Of a DNA stretch of 64,000 nucleotides, positions 46,967 to 58,313 are shown one piece after another. The DNA is taken from assembly GCA_003640385.1 (NCBI GenBank), contig RCAB01000103.1:1-64000 (forward strand), written 5' to 3'. Under the pieces are notes generated by a model. The model saw nothing but the letters and a program-made list of their open reading frames with translations. It did no database searches and was not told where the DNA came from. Both the position numbers and the translations under genes were made by a program. The stretch comes from Setaria digitata. Lineage: Eukaryota > Nematoda > Chromadorea > Rhabditida > Setariidae. Positions within the stretch are counted from its first letter, which is position 1. Each line of letters starts with the position of its first letter.

Positions 46967-49616
46967 TGTTACAAATATTTTTTCCATGCCTGAAAGACAT
47001 TAATGGTTAATGTCAACGATCATTTGAACCACTTTTATTAAGGCCGCTCATGTTTGCAACTGAGTAGTAGTAGCAAAAGATCTATCAATGTTACCGAAGA
47101 AATAGGAAGTTGGACGAAACACATCGAACATTAGGTTTGAGACTAATAAGAGTGTGTAAATTCGCATAAGGAAGCAAACATAAATGATATTGACATTCAT
47201 AATTTATACTTCTTACCTCTGGGCGTATCCGTTTCCAATATCATACTGAGAAATAAAGTGTTCATTGAAAAAATAGCTGATATCTTTGCAACTACCTAAC
47301 ACTTCTGTAATTCAAAAATATGGCCTACCTTTAATAACGAAATCTTTCTCCTGAATCGGCCTAAAGAACGCTCGAAAAATACGCACTCTTTGCAGCCTGA
47401 AATTATAGTTTTCGAAGAGTCATGGAGAGAGTTTTAATCCTAGTTATTCTTTTTCGATCAAGCACAACCACTTCGAGCATTTAATATTCGACTTAAGTCA
47501 TCACTTCTTCCTTCTCCTTGAGAGAAACAACTGACTTTTTCTTTTAAATCTAGTTTTATCATTTTAATTTACAAAGACAAATTCCTTACTACCCCATCCT
47601 TACTGAAAATTATTACAGGCATTTTTATGCTTTTTTCAAAAAAAGAAAAGAAGCAAAACAAAGGTTCTCTTGACATTATTTCATAGGTGGCATCTCTTGA
47701 CCTCCTTGTTAACAAGTGTACCAGTTTCTGAATCATCTAATACGTTTCCCAAAACTCTATGCTTAAATTAATATAAAAGCATCTCCTCACATTCCATTGT
47801 AATGTAGATCCTGAGGCCCCACTCTTCTTCATTTCCCATAATAGCTCGGGCATTTTCAACTTTGGCAATTTTCATCAGCGATGATAATTGTGCTACTCAA
47901 TCTGAGCCAAAACGTTCAGCAGTCTCCACTTGCCATCTACCTTAGACATCTTCACTTTTTTCAAATCCCTAACCATTTAGTTAGATACAGCAGCTATATA
48001 ACGAAGATCATGCGAAGGACATCAATAGTGAATAGTAGTTTCACATTCCTCTTAAAGCAATTCAGCCCATTAAATGTGCAAAAGGAACAGTAACCTTACA
48101 GGGTAGAAAATGACATTGATAGGATCAGTAGTTTGAAAACAGGAATTTTCCATTTTGTATGGAAATTGTTAGGGTGAGTGAAACAAACGAGGAAACAAAT
48201 AGATAAGGAGTAGAAGAGAGGGAGGAATGTTTGAAGATTTTACCTGTTTAAACAACTTATTTGGCCCAGGTGTTTGAGTCGAAAGCAATCAATCAATATC
48301 GTCACTTCATGAAGCAGTCCACTGGATAAATAAATAATGGCTGTTGCAGAGTTAAGAGACTGACGAAGGACCCTAGAGGTAAGGGAGGAAGTGGACTGGT
48401 TTAGGGTACATTCTTTGCTGTTGGCCTGAAGCGAAACGATCCCTTATTCTATGAATCTGAAAGTTATTCACTCTCGCTTCATATACTTAGGCTTCAAATC
48501 AAACGCATTTTACCGTTACACAACAGAAACCTCTGCAATCTTTCTTGAATTTTCCCTTTTCTCACTTTCAGTATTGCACAAAAAGTCATGTATGTCATGT
48601 TTTTGAATGTCAGAAAAACATAAATAGAAGTTTAGAAAAAGAGCTATAGATTCTTTTTTCAGAATTTCAAATTGCTCTGAAATATGGGAAGGTTCGTGAA
48701 GCACTAATTTTTAATTGATTTCGCGGAAAGTAATCTGTGCGGGATTCACATGAAAAAAAGGCCATCCAAATGTCAAATCATCATTTCAGATTTTGACAGA
48801 CCCACGATTTCATTCTCTGCTCATTCAATTTTCCGAAGTGTTTTGAATTTCGAATGCTTGCTTAATAAATTAGCTGGAAGGTAAAAAAAATGACTAGGAA
48901 AGGAAAGAAATGGTAAACTAGATTCTATTAAGTTCATTAAATTATACTGTTGGCAACCTACCCAGTATTTCAAACATTTTCAGCATTTTGAAAGGAATGT
49001 TCTTAGCACTCCCGCCATTTCTGTGGGGAATTTCCCAGTTCTCTATTTACTAAATTACGCCATTTTCCGATTTTCGTTCCCTAAAATTCTTTAAAATTCA
49101 GAAGCTGATCATACTTTGATCCGAGGTAAATCTTTAACAACATCTCTAGCAGTAATGAAAATACTGATCCTTGAAGCTGAGTCATCTTATTTGGCACCTG
49201 CATTTTGTTCTGTTGAGATTTTTAGATATTAAGCTTCAGTAGCTTAAGCATTCCAAATATGATAGGTTAGGATTCGGGAAATGCTTACGGGTTGTTCGCT
49301 TGACACGGGAATAACTCGAACAGTACACTCATGCTTTTAATGTATTGCAATTTCCATAGATGATAATATCAAGTGATTATCAAATTTTCGTTTACTTCTG
49401 ATTTATATTCTTTTTCTTAATCTAAAAAGCAATTTTTTGTATCTTTTCAGCTGTTGAAATCTACAAAATCCACATCAGAACTTCAATTTCCCAGTTATTG
49501 CTAAGCACCTGTTTTCGAAATATTTCACGTTTGATCGTTACGAAGGACCACAAATCAGAAAGATGTTGGAAAGCTGTTTAAAGAATTGTCTTCTTTTCCG
49601 AATTAATACATTCATC

Positions 49617-49622
49617 TTCATT
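49617..49622 (-). terminator. Candidate variant polyadenylation signal of the second DM13 gene
   Basis: AATGAA on the minus strand, about 120 bases after the proposed stop at 49743. AATGAA is a frequent nematode variant; weak evidence on its own. Confidence 0.25.
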
Positions 49623-49742
49623 ATTACTCTTGCAAGAAACTTATATGGAGTCTAGCAACGAAGGATAAAAATCTCGTCCTCAAATCATTTCGTTTCCTAC
49701 CAAGTCGACATTTTGCCGGATTGTCTAAAATCGTAGACTGCT

Positions 49743-52700
49743 TTAGCCGGTTTTCCAAATGCAATTTGGTGCCTGGAATATTCGGAAAAAACGAAAAAAA
49801 AAACTTCAAATAGCTTTTTTACAGGTTTTACAAATGATAATCATGACTGTCAGCTTTTTATTTTATTCGAAGGTAAAATCTTCTGGCAAGCTTAGAAGCT
49901 AAGAGTTTCTAAGTATTTCAAGCGAGAGCTTTCAGCCACTGTTTAATATCTGAGACCATAAAGTAAGTCTCATGAAACACTGATGTTTCAAAATGCCCGA
50001 AAATTGAACTTACTGATATATCCGTGAGATCAGGAGGTAAATACATATCATTATATGGAAAATAAAGATGTGATAACGATAAGCCTTGTTCCATGGAAAA
50101 AACGGAAAACCAAAAGACATCTTTGATATCGAGGTGTCCCGGGAGTTTTAGTATTACTGTTTCATTCGTATAATCACGCAGCGAATCACAGTCGAATCTG
50201 TTGCTCGCCCTGCAGATTTATTATCATTATTTCTAGGTCCAATGAAAATCTGATTCACTGATAAAAAAAAAAGCCGCAGTAATTTAAAGGCCAGTCAAAC
50301 ACACTGCTATAGTAGGACCTTGGGCAGCCCTTTAAACTTAAGAAGCTTGTCAAGAGCTTGCCATGAGATATAAGACAACTGACTTAAAGACTGCTGAAAT
50401 CTTTTCAAATACAAAAAATTTGAATACCTATCATAAACTGGTACTATATGACCATCGCTGTTTGGCAAAATGTTTTTGCCAACGACAAACCATGCTGCTA
50501 AACCATTGCTTCTATAGTAAAATTTGCTCACTTCAATAGTCTTTGTGTCGAGAACCTGGAGTGATTCACAATTTTAAAATTCTAAAAAACCAAGTAACAA
50601 TGATGCTTCCTTATTTCAACAGATAATGACTGATTCAAAAAATATGAGCAAACTTGCTATAAACCTTGATATACTTCGATCTCACATTATGCACGTTGTT
50701 GGGAGTCAGACCCCGAAGATAAACAACTGCTGGGATTTTAAATGCAGGTCCATTTGGAATCAGAACATACGCAATGATATCCTGTATAAGAAATTGTCTG
50801 AGAATTCTAAGAAAGCTTCATCAATGAGGAAAAACAAATTTGAAAATCAGAAATCTTGCAGTACTCTAGTTAAATCATAACATATATATTAAATTTAAAA
50901 GTGGCGATAAGCATAGCAAATTTACATAAGGCCGGTTACCTGTCTTTTGTGGTCGTACAAAGCGAACCAATTAATTGTTTTGATGCCTTTATTATCTGGT
51001 AACGTCAGTAGAAGTGGCTGGAAACCGGCATACCATCCAAGTGGTTCCACGTTGCTGCTTTTGTTTAGTGCAATTCGTACATTAAGATCTTTCGCATTCC
51101 CACTAAATTTTTATCTAGTGAAGAGCAATTTCTATCAGATCTAACAATTCCAAGTAATTTGGCTCAAAGGGATTACTTGAAAAAAAAAACATCACTCGTG
51201 AAGTCGTTTTCAGAAGAATCATTACTGCTTAATTTATCGGTAGTTACCATTTCTTCCTGAAGAAAGGAAAAAAAAAAGTGGCTAAAAAAATTTTTCTACT
51301 TACTGCGCAAACAGGAAAGACTTCTTCAGTTAGTAGAACTGATATCCATTTAATGTTATCTTGCTTCATTACTTTGAAAGATACAACATAACCTGATTAA
51401 CTGCTTTGAACTTTCAAGAAAAATCACCGCTGAACTAATGGCATCTTCCGGTAATATCTCGTCTGTATTTGGTACAAATAACTCAGTATACAAATTACTT
51501 CGCTGATTAAATGAAGTCAATTTTGAGCGAATATGCGCCTCCATATTCTGCAACGACATAGAAACATGCTGCTAATAAATCTTAGCATTTTATAAAAGAA
51601 TCGCAAAAATTTCCGAAAAATTTAACGCACCGTAATATTGGGTTTGTAAAAAACGCTGAAACTGATGGGTTGTGGCTTCAAATAAAAACCATTGGCGTTT
51701 GGAATCATATCAGTTACACTGTTATTGGTCTGTTCATTCGGGCCTACCCAAAAAGTGATATTTTCTAAAAATTTAATACCATTCAAAAAAAAGAAATTTC
51801 TTCCAAATTTGCTTCAGCATCAATTGATTGTGAAATAAATACGATACCAGTCAACATAGTTCCAGGATTGAACTGAAATTTAGAAAGAATAAATCGTCGA
51901 TCGTCAACTGCCCATAGTGCACCCGCTGCATTGAAGCGACTACTCTCGGAGGTCTAAAATTTAACTTTTTATTGCATCACCTTTAGTGCTCCATCCCTAT
52001 ATCTTATCATGCAAAAATTTTATTATTAAATTGCGAAATATTGAGATTTCACCAATATTAGCAGCTTACTTGACCAGCGAAACTGCCACAATATTTTCCA
52101 TAGTATGGTAATTTATCAGTCGAAATAAACATTTCTTCGGCCGATTTCTTTCGATTCTGTTGTATCCATTCTAGAAGCTTTCCCTCGTTTTGCTTCCTTT
52201 TATAGTTAGCATTACTAGAAAGAGAGATTGAAAATATGTCGATTAGCCAACAGAAAAAAGTATTTTTAGGTTTAAAAGTTTTAGCTTGCAGATAAAAATT
52301 AAAAGTAAAGCAAACCCAAAAATAGATCGCAGAGTGCGTATATCAAGTTCACCAGTTTGAATTGCTCCTTGTAAAAGTGATCGTTGCTCCTCTGGGAAAG
52401 TTTTCAAAAAAACTTCGGTTTCATTTTCATATAAGGTATCATTCCAAATACTTTTGATAGGGAAATCTTTTCTGGCTATAATGTAATGAAAAAAACTTTA
52501 GAGATCAAAACCGAAGGATTTTTCTAAAATGTTCTACTAATAAATCGAAATATTTAAATTCAAGACCAATAATTTTTTTCAAGCAATTTACTACACATAT
52601 ATGTAAATTCCTAAACAGCATTACCTAATTCTACAAAAACCTGTTGAATGCTCTTTATACTAGATGGTGTCCCGGTTGATATTTTAGTGATTGTATTAAT

Positions 52701-53204
52701 TTCTGCAGCGCGAGGACTCGTAGCACTTACTGATTTTGACAATGATGACAATATTTCACCAGGCTGAATTCCAATCAACTTTTATGTTTCTTTCACTAAA
52801 TTGGTTTTATGTTTATTTCCTTCATATTATTCCTATGTTTGGCGCGTTTACACAGGTTTAAAAACACCGTTGAATATTTGAAAATAATGTCCTAAATTCG
52901 ACAAGCATACCTGATCTGGAGTTGAAAATCTGAGTAAACTTTGAGTGAATTTAGCAAGACTCTCCATTGTATGACGAGAAAAGAGAAGTGATGCAACACT
53001 ATCGCTGAGACGATGCAAATTTTTGACGTCAGCAATGGATGAGAAAAAAGGTGCAGGATTAGTACGCGGCTGAGCCAAGACTGGGCTACCTGGATACGAA
53101 ATGGATAGGTCAGCGGAATCCAGTCGTGGAAAGCGGGAACTAGGAATCGGCCTGTCTAATAAGTATTACTAACATGATCATATCAGAATTCGCATATATA
53201 TATT

Positions 53205-53242
<38 letters not shown>

Positions 53243-54633
53243 AAATATATGTATTTAATCTCTGACCTTTGAAATAAAATTCTTTTGCTATAATTATTCT
53301 ATGGATAATTCGTATTTTTTCGTGTTATGAAACTGTTAATACCAGACCTAACAGAAGCATTGGCAACAGAAATGAATTGTTTGAATGAATTTGCTGCATA
53401 CAATCGTGTCATTTGTGGATCAGATGACACTCGTGTCAATGGATGAACTCGTAAATTAGTCCTAAACAGTATTTTCAGCACTGTAAATAGCTATTGCATT
53501 TGACCCAATTGCACTTTATAATTGAATATCGTCCAACAATTTCTTTCCAATCACTCTGTCAAGATTTAAAACTTCGGAAAATGACTGAAGAAAATCAAAT
53601 TTTCTTTGTCATAATAATTTTAGATAACTAAAAGAGGCGTTTATTCCTCCAAACTTTTCGTTTCTTATCGAATTAACTTTACAAGCGAAATTTAGTTTAG
53701 AACAAGACAAATTTAGCTTAGTTGACTCTCACAAGCAGTTTTTCGTAACAGTTTAGAAGACTATAAGATCGATAGCATTCAATAAGAAAATGGCTTAAAT
53801 TTAAAAAAAAAAAAAAGTTTTAACTGAAAACATGCAGACTAACGGTATTCGAATATTCCTAGTATTCGTGTTAGCTAGGATTGCTTGATGGTGAGAAGCA
53901 GTTGTTACAGTGTCTAGTTCTGTATGATTTCTTCGTTGAAAACGATTTGTTATCCAGATGTTTCGACTATCCGGAGTGTTAGGCAACATGGTACTGTGAC
54001 TATTATACTGTGTCCAACGCCGGCGAAAGTAGGATCTTTTCAGCACAGGTGGAACAGATTTATCATTTCTTATATTACTTCCGGGGAAATTTTTTTCTCC
54101 AACACCTTTCAGTGGCATCAGTAATGGTCGACGTCCAGCTAATATTTCTTGAAACGTGGCTGCTTGGTTATTGATATCGTTAGTGGTAGCCAAATACTCC
54201 GACCAAGGAACAATGGAAGTAGGCTTCAGATTACTTTTTGACTTGCCATAAAGATGGCCTGTTAAAATATATTAAATGTCCTTTGTAATGGGTGAAAAAA
54301 GTCACTGCACTGCTTCACTGTCAAATCGTCGAGCATAAGATTGTATTTAGGATTGACAAGCTTGTCAATATTTAAACGTATGCAAGGAAAGCTTTGAAAA
54401 TATAGGCATTCAAATATCATCTAGCAACTTAAAATCTTTTTTTATTTCAGTCCTTACTATTTATAAATGCTGAAATTTTCTTAATATGCTTAACTCAAAT
54501 CGAGACTCAATAGAAGAAAACTTCCATACTTATAATTCCAAACAAAAGTCTTCTTTAAATATGAAAAAATAATTGGAAATTTACCTGGTAAAGTAGGAAT
54601 GAATAAACACAGCAAAGACGGAAATAAAATCAT
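49743..54633 (-). CDS. Multi-DM13-domain secreted protein (possible frameshift after the signal exon)
   Basis: Exons (5' to 3', minus): 54633-54585, 54259-53840, 53490-53348, 53151-52911, 52763-52625, 52475-52316, 52214-52070, 51953-51848, 51764-51631, 51547-51436, 51392-51304, 51256-51177, 51102-50940, 50781-50686, 50555-50428, 50209-50014 and 49772-49743. Exon 1 encodes a signal peptide (MILFPSLLCLFIPTLP) but joins exon 2 only if one base of an A5 run (about 54236-54240) is dropped; otherwise the first ATG of the open frame is at 54250 (790 aa, no signal). A Ser/Asn/Arg-rich, probably disordered N-terminal part is followed by DM13-like units: ALWAVDDRRFILSKFQFNP with FWVG; DVFFF with LLLTLPDNKGIKTINWFALY; and VLDTKTIEVSKFYY, AWFVVGKN with ILKLPGHLDIKDVFWFSVF. 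Only the first unit seems to keep the DM13 cysteine. The protein ends APNCIWKTG with no membrane anchor. Exon 3 acceptor and the 43-nt intron at 51393-51435 are the least certain parts. Confidence 0.72.
53191..53240. repeat. (AT)n microsatellite with duplicated flank, intron of the second DM13 gene
   Basis: ATTCGCATATATATA occurs twice and runs into a long AT dinucleotide array between exons 3 and 4. Confidence 0.9.
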
Positions 54634-54653
54634 AAAGTTAATTATTTAGAAAG

Positions 54654-54664
54654 TCTAAAATTGA
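54654..54664 (-). promoter_or_regulatory. Possible trans-splice acceptor upstream of the signal-peptide exon
   Basis: CTCAATTTTAG on the minus strand ends about 21 bases before the ATG at 54633. Plausible leader-addition site, weaker than the one before the Skeletor-like gene. Confidence 0.35.
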
Positions 54665-57600
54665 GAGTTGGAAAACAGATAGAGTTCAAGAAATGAATCG
54701 GTTTTCATGGATTTACAAGCTGGCTAGGATGAGATGAGGAAGGAGGTATTTTGTTATGTATTGAAGGGCGAACGACTAAGTGGAATCAGGTCACCTGCGC
54801 TGACAAATCTCCACAACCTCAATTTCATGGCGAGGGGATATTCAGTCTGAGATTAAATAAAATTCACCGGTTTTCCAAAACATACATTTTCACTGTTGGC
54901 ACAGTTTCTCCTCCTTTTTTTTTTTTTTTTTTTTTTTTCAGAAAAATGAAAAAAAAAGTGATTCTTTTTTCCAAACGAAGTGTCTAATGAATTTCGGTCC
55001 GTCCACTCATTTTTTTTTTTTTTTTTCTATCATTTAAAAGTAAAGCTTATTATGAAATTTTTTCCCAAAATATTCTAGTACTGCTGCTAAGAAGACCGTA
55101 ACATTCATTATGTTTCACTGTATATTAAGTTTATTCTCTGACTAAGTCGTAGGGTATGCAAAATGTTACAAAAAGATTTCTTTGATAATAACAGCATGAA
55201 TTATGTGAAATCGCATCAGCTAATCAATTTCTCAGATAATTATTTCAATTTATTCGTGGGAGTTTTCCAAAGGTAAAATAAAATCCACTTGATTAAATAC
55301 GTGACGGTCTTTTCACAATCGAGAAAATTTTGATTAAATTGGCAAACAAAGGAACATAAATAAGTCCATTCAGTTCAAGATAATATATATTTCTTATAAT
55401 GAACTTTGCCAAAATATTCATTGATTTAGGTGCACATGACAATAAGTTCGAAAACTAATCCGAAGGAATATTTGATTAATTACCAATAAACAAATTGAAT
55501 GTTTCATCTTTTACTCTTTCACGGTTGAATGAATAGAGAAATAGTTTCTACTGTCAGTTTAGTGTAAAGAAATGATCTAATCAGTGCTCGAAAATGTTAT
55601 AATGACGATAGCAATGATTCTACGCAAAAATGATATATGATATTGTAAAAGTGTTTTAACCGGACATTATGAAAAAACAAAGAGAAACATGAAGGAGAAA
55701 ATGACTTATGGATTAATTATTTATTTGCCTATACATCGAGAGTGAACATCTCAGTTTTTCTTCATAAGCGCTGTAGGTGGCAATTCTGCCACTCTCATCT
55801 CTTAGTTCCAAATTTTAATATAAATACACTTCATTTTTTCACTTCTTTGTCTATCACTTGAGATTTGTTGTTAGTTTCGTAATTTTTTCAAATATTATTT
55901 TAAAATAATTCCTTATGTTACAAAAAAATTTTCTGATACGACCAAGGCAAACTTTAATACACTGACATGAACACATCAGAATTCCAGCTGAATCGAAAGC
56001 AGAAAAACTGTTCACTACAATTTTGCCCTAATGTTTCTTCAAGGACAATAATCTCGCTAATTCTTGTCTCACAAATTTTCATTACCCGTGGTTGTAATCT
56101 AAGGTAGTAAAATATTTTCTCGATAATTTAAAAAAAAAAAAAAATAATTTCCTAGAAATCTTTGCAAAATTTTGTCATGTTTTCTTGAAAAAAAAAGGCA
56201 GTTTTCATTCTATGAACTTTGAAAGTAAATGACGAACTTCAAATAAAGTTATTTGCAATTTATTCGCTAAATTCCTGAACATTTGGAAATCAGAAATTTT
56301 TCTACTATTACATTTGAATTGCTGGAGAAAAGTGAGGAAAAAATCAGCAAAGCACTGTGATCTAATATTTTTTCGAAGAGGTTTTAAAATAATTAGACTG
56401 ATTTAAAACTAATTTTTAGCTTAACCAAAACTTTCATGGAGTCTTATTAAATTTTGTGAATTCCTTTCATGAACACTTTTTAAGACTGTTTAAAGGAGTC
56501 CAGCTTAAAATAATGACTAGAACGGATGAAATGAAAGGTCTTTCATGTTTTTTTTTTCGCTAGACTTTTTTTTTTTGTTGTAGTCATGCGCTTCATATTA
56601 TACTATATTAAAAGATTCTCTTCCTCTTATTTTCCTTATATTTCTTAGTAAATTATTAATAAATGACTATGCCCTTAACAGATTTTTTCACGCACTTCAG
56701 TACACTTAATTATAACAGATTATTGAAAATAATCGCTGTGATTTCAAAAAAAGAAAAGATTTGCGCTATGAATAATCTATTAAATCAGCATAAGAGGATG
56801 GTGAATCATGCAAATTAAATTCTGTTAATCAAGAATGTTTCCGAAATTTGACTTGCCTCTGTGGAAACGACAATTAAACAAAATAAAGATATTTTTGACA
56901 ATAAAAAATTCGTACAAGTATTTGACGATTTCTGATTTTTAAAGCTCATTTTTCAGTAGCGGCCCAATAAAACGCCTTTAAATAAAAGTTCAAGGAAAAG
57001 GAGTATTAAACTTTATTATACAAAGAATCATCACAAAGACACCGTGCGAAATTTAAATGGGCTGACAAAGGTAATGCATCATTTGTTAGTTTTTTAGCTA
57101 AAATCTAAACTTAGATAAAAACTGGAGTTTTACGACTTAAATATGTTTTGCATCTCTAACTAAAAATAGGTTAATCAAACAAATTTTTTAAATATTTTTG
57201 TGGTCCTTTTTGAAAATGCAAACGAAAAAAAAACGCAACCACTGTTTATTTATTTTTCGCCCTTATTATTTTCTGTTTACATACCTCATCTCTTTTACTG
57301 TTTACTTTTTCCTCTGCTATTCACATAAACTTTTCAATAAGTATGAAATTTCACCATGCTTTTAGTTGAGCATTTATCATCGCCTTAATATATTGCTGCA
57401 TTGAGTTTTATTTGTATTATGATTATTTGAGTATTCTCCTCTTCCACATTTCTTTAGTAAGTTTTCCTTATATAAATGAATTCGAATTTCGAAAAATTGC
57501 GTAAATTTTCGGTTCAAATATCCATGACTTAGATATATATTTGATGCATTCTTAAGTATCTCGATTAGGTGCTGTATTTTGAAGCAGTTCAACTCGCAAC

Positions 57601-58226
57601 AATATAAGTAAAAAAAGAAATGAAAAGAGTCGGTACAGATTATTGGATGAACCTCCTTAGCAGACAAGTAAAGGACAAAACGATGTTTTGGAACTAGCAC
57701 CATATTTAACAAAAATTAAAAGTAAGATTGTTTGAAAAGTTGTGCTAAGGAGATATATGTAGAATAAAAACATGCATAGAGCTGTTATCGTCGTTAAAAG
57801 ATTCCCTATATAGCTGGCTAGTTAAATATCCTGACAATCTAGCTAGCTTATCTATTCATTCACCAAACCAACTTCAGTCCTAATCTAGGCCAGTCATCCT
57901 CATCAACTTCCCCACTCTTTTTCTCTGGGTTTCTCTAGAGATTCCTTATTTCGCCTTTTATAAATTATCCGTTTGAAAATTCGATCCTATTTCTTGTCAT
58001 GCTACCTTCGATGCTTTTTGATAACGCACATGCATCTGCACATTTGCATTGCTTCCATACTTACCGCTTTCAGTTTGTCTAGGAAAGCCTAACTAAGCAA
58101 CCCTAAAAAGCACGCTGTTTCTGTAACAATTTAATGAAGATGCAGTTGTTACCTTTTCCTCAGCGGCCAACTGATATCACTTGGTATGAAATTCTTCAAA
58201 ACAAGTTAACATTTTAAATTTTGCAG
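54665..58226. other. Divergent intergenic region between the second DM13 gene and the HAD gene
   Basis: About 3.6 kb of very AT-rich sequence with poly-T runs (54916-54938, 55009-55026). The two flanking genes point away from it, so both promoters should lie here. No gene is supported; the 111-codon minus-strand frame at 57377-57712 has no motif I recognise. Confidence 0.5.
58224..58226 (+). promoter_or_regulatory. Acceptor site upstream of the HAD gene
   Basis: TTTTGCAG ends at 58226, 87 bases before the ATG at 58314. It may be the spliced-leader site of the HAD transcript, or the acceptor of a different exon (see the overlapping open frame finding). Confidence 0.4.
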
Positions 58227-58313
58227 GATTTGGTGGAGTCTTTAATCTTCCGAAAGTTATTGTTACTGCTAACAAAACGAAAAAAGAGAAGCTAAAGTTA
58301 GCCAGCAGTATTA

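Larger units (their letters stand above)
39122..49742. other. Intergenic region between the two DM13 genes (about 10.6 kb)
   Basis: No gene is supported. Open frames at 44706-46133 on the + strand and 43808-44213 on the minus strand have no recognised motifs, mostly lack ATG starts and do not connect in phase. The region contains poly-A runs (about 41486-41527 and 44300-44321) and a candidate inverted-repeat element at 46683-46966. Confidence 0.5.

Noticed and set aside
50307..50427. Open frame continuing past the donor at 50427 (YSNFLYLKRFQQ...) as the C terminus of the second DM13 gene
   Set aside because: Splicing at GATAG/GTATTC to 50209 gives NETVILKLPGHLDIKD, which completes the DM13 unit; the continuation does not resemble the domain.
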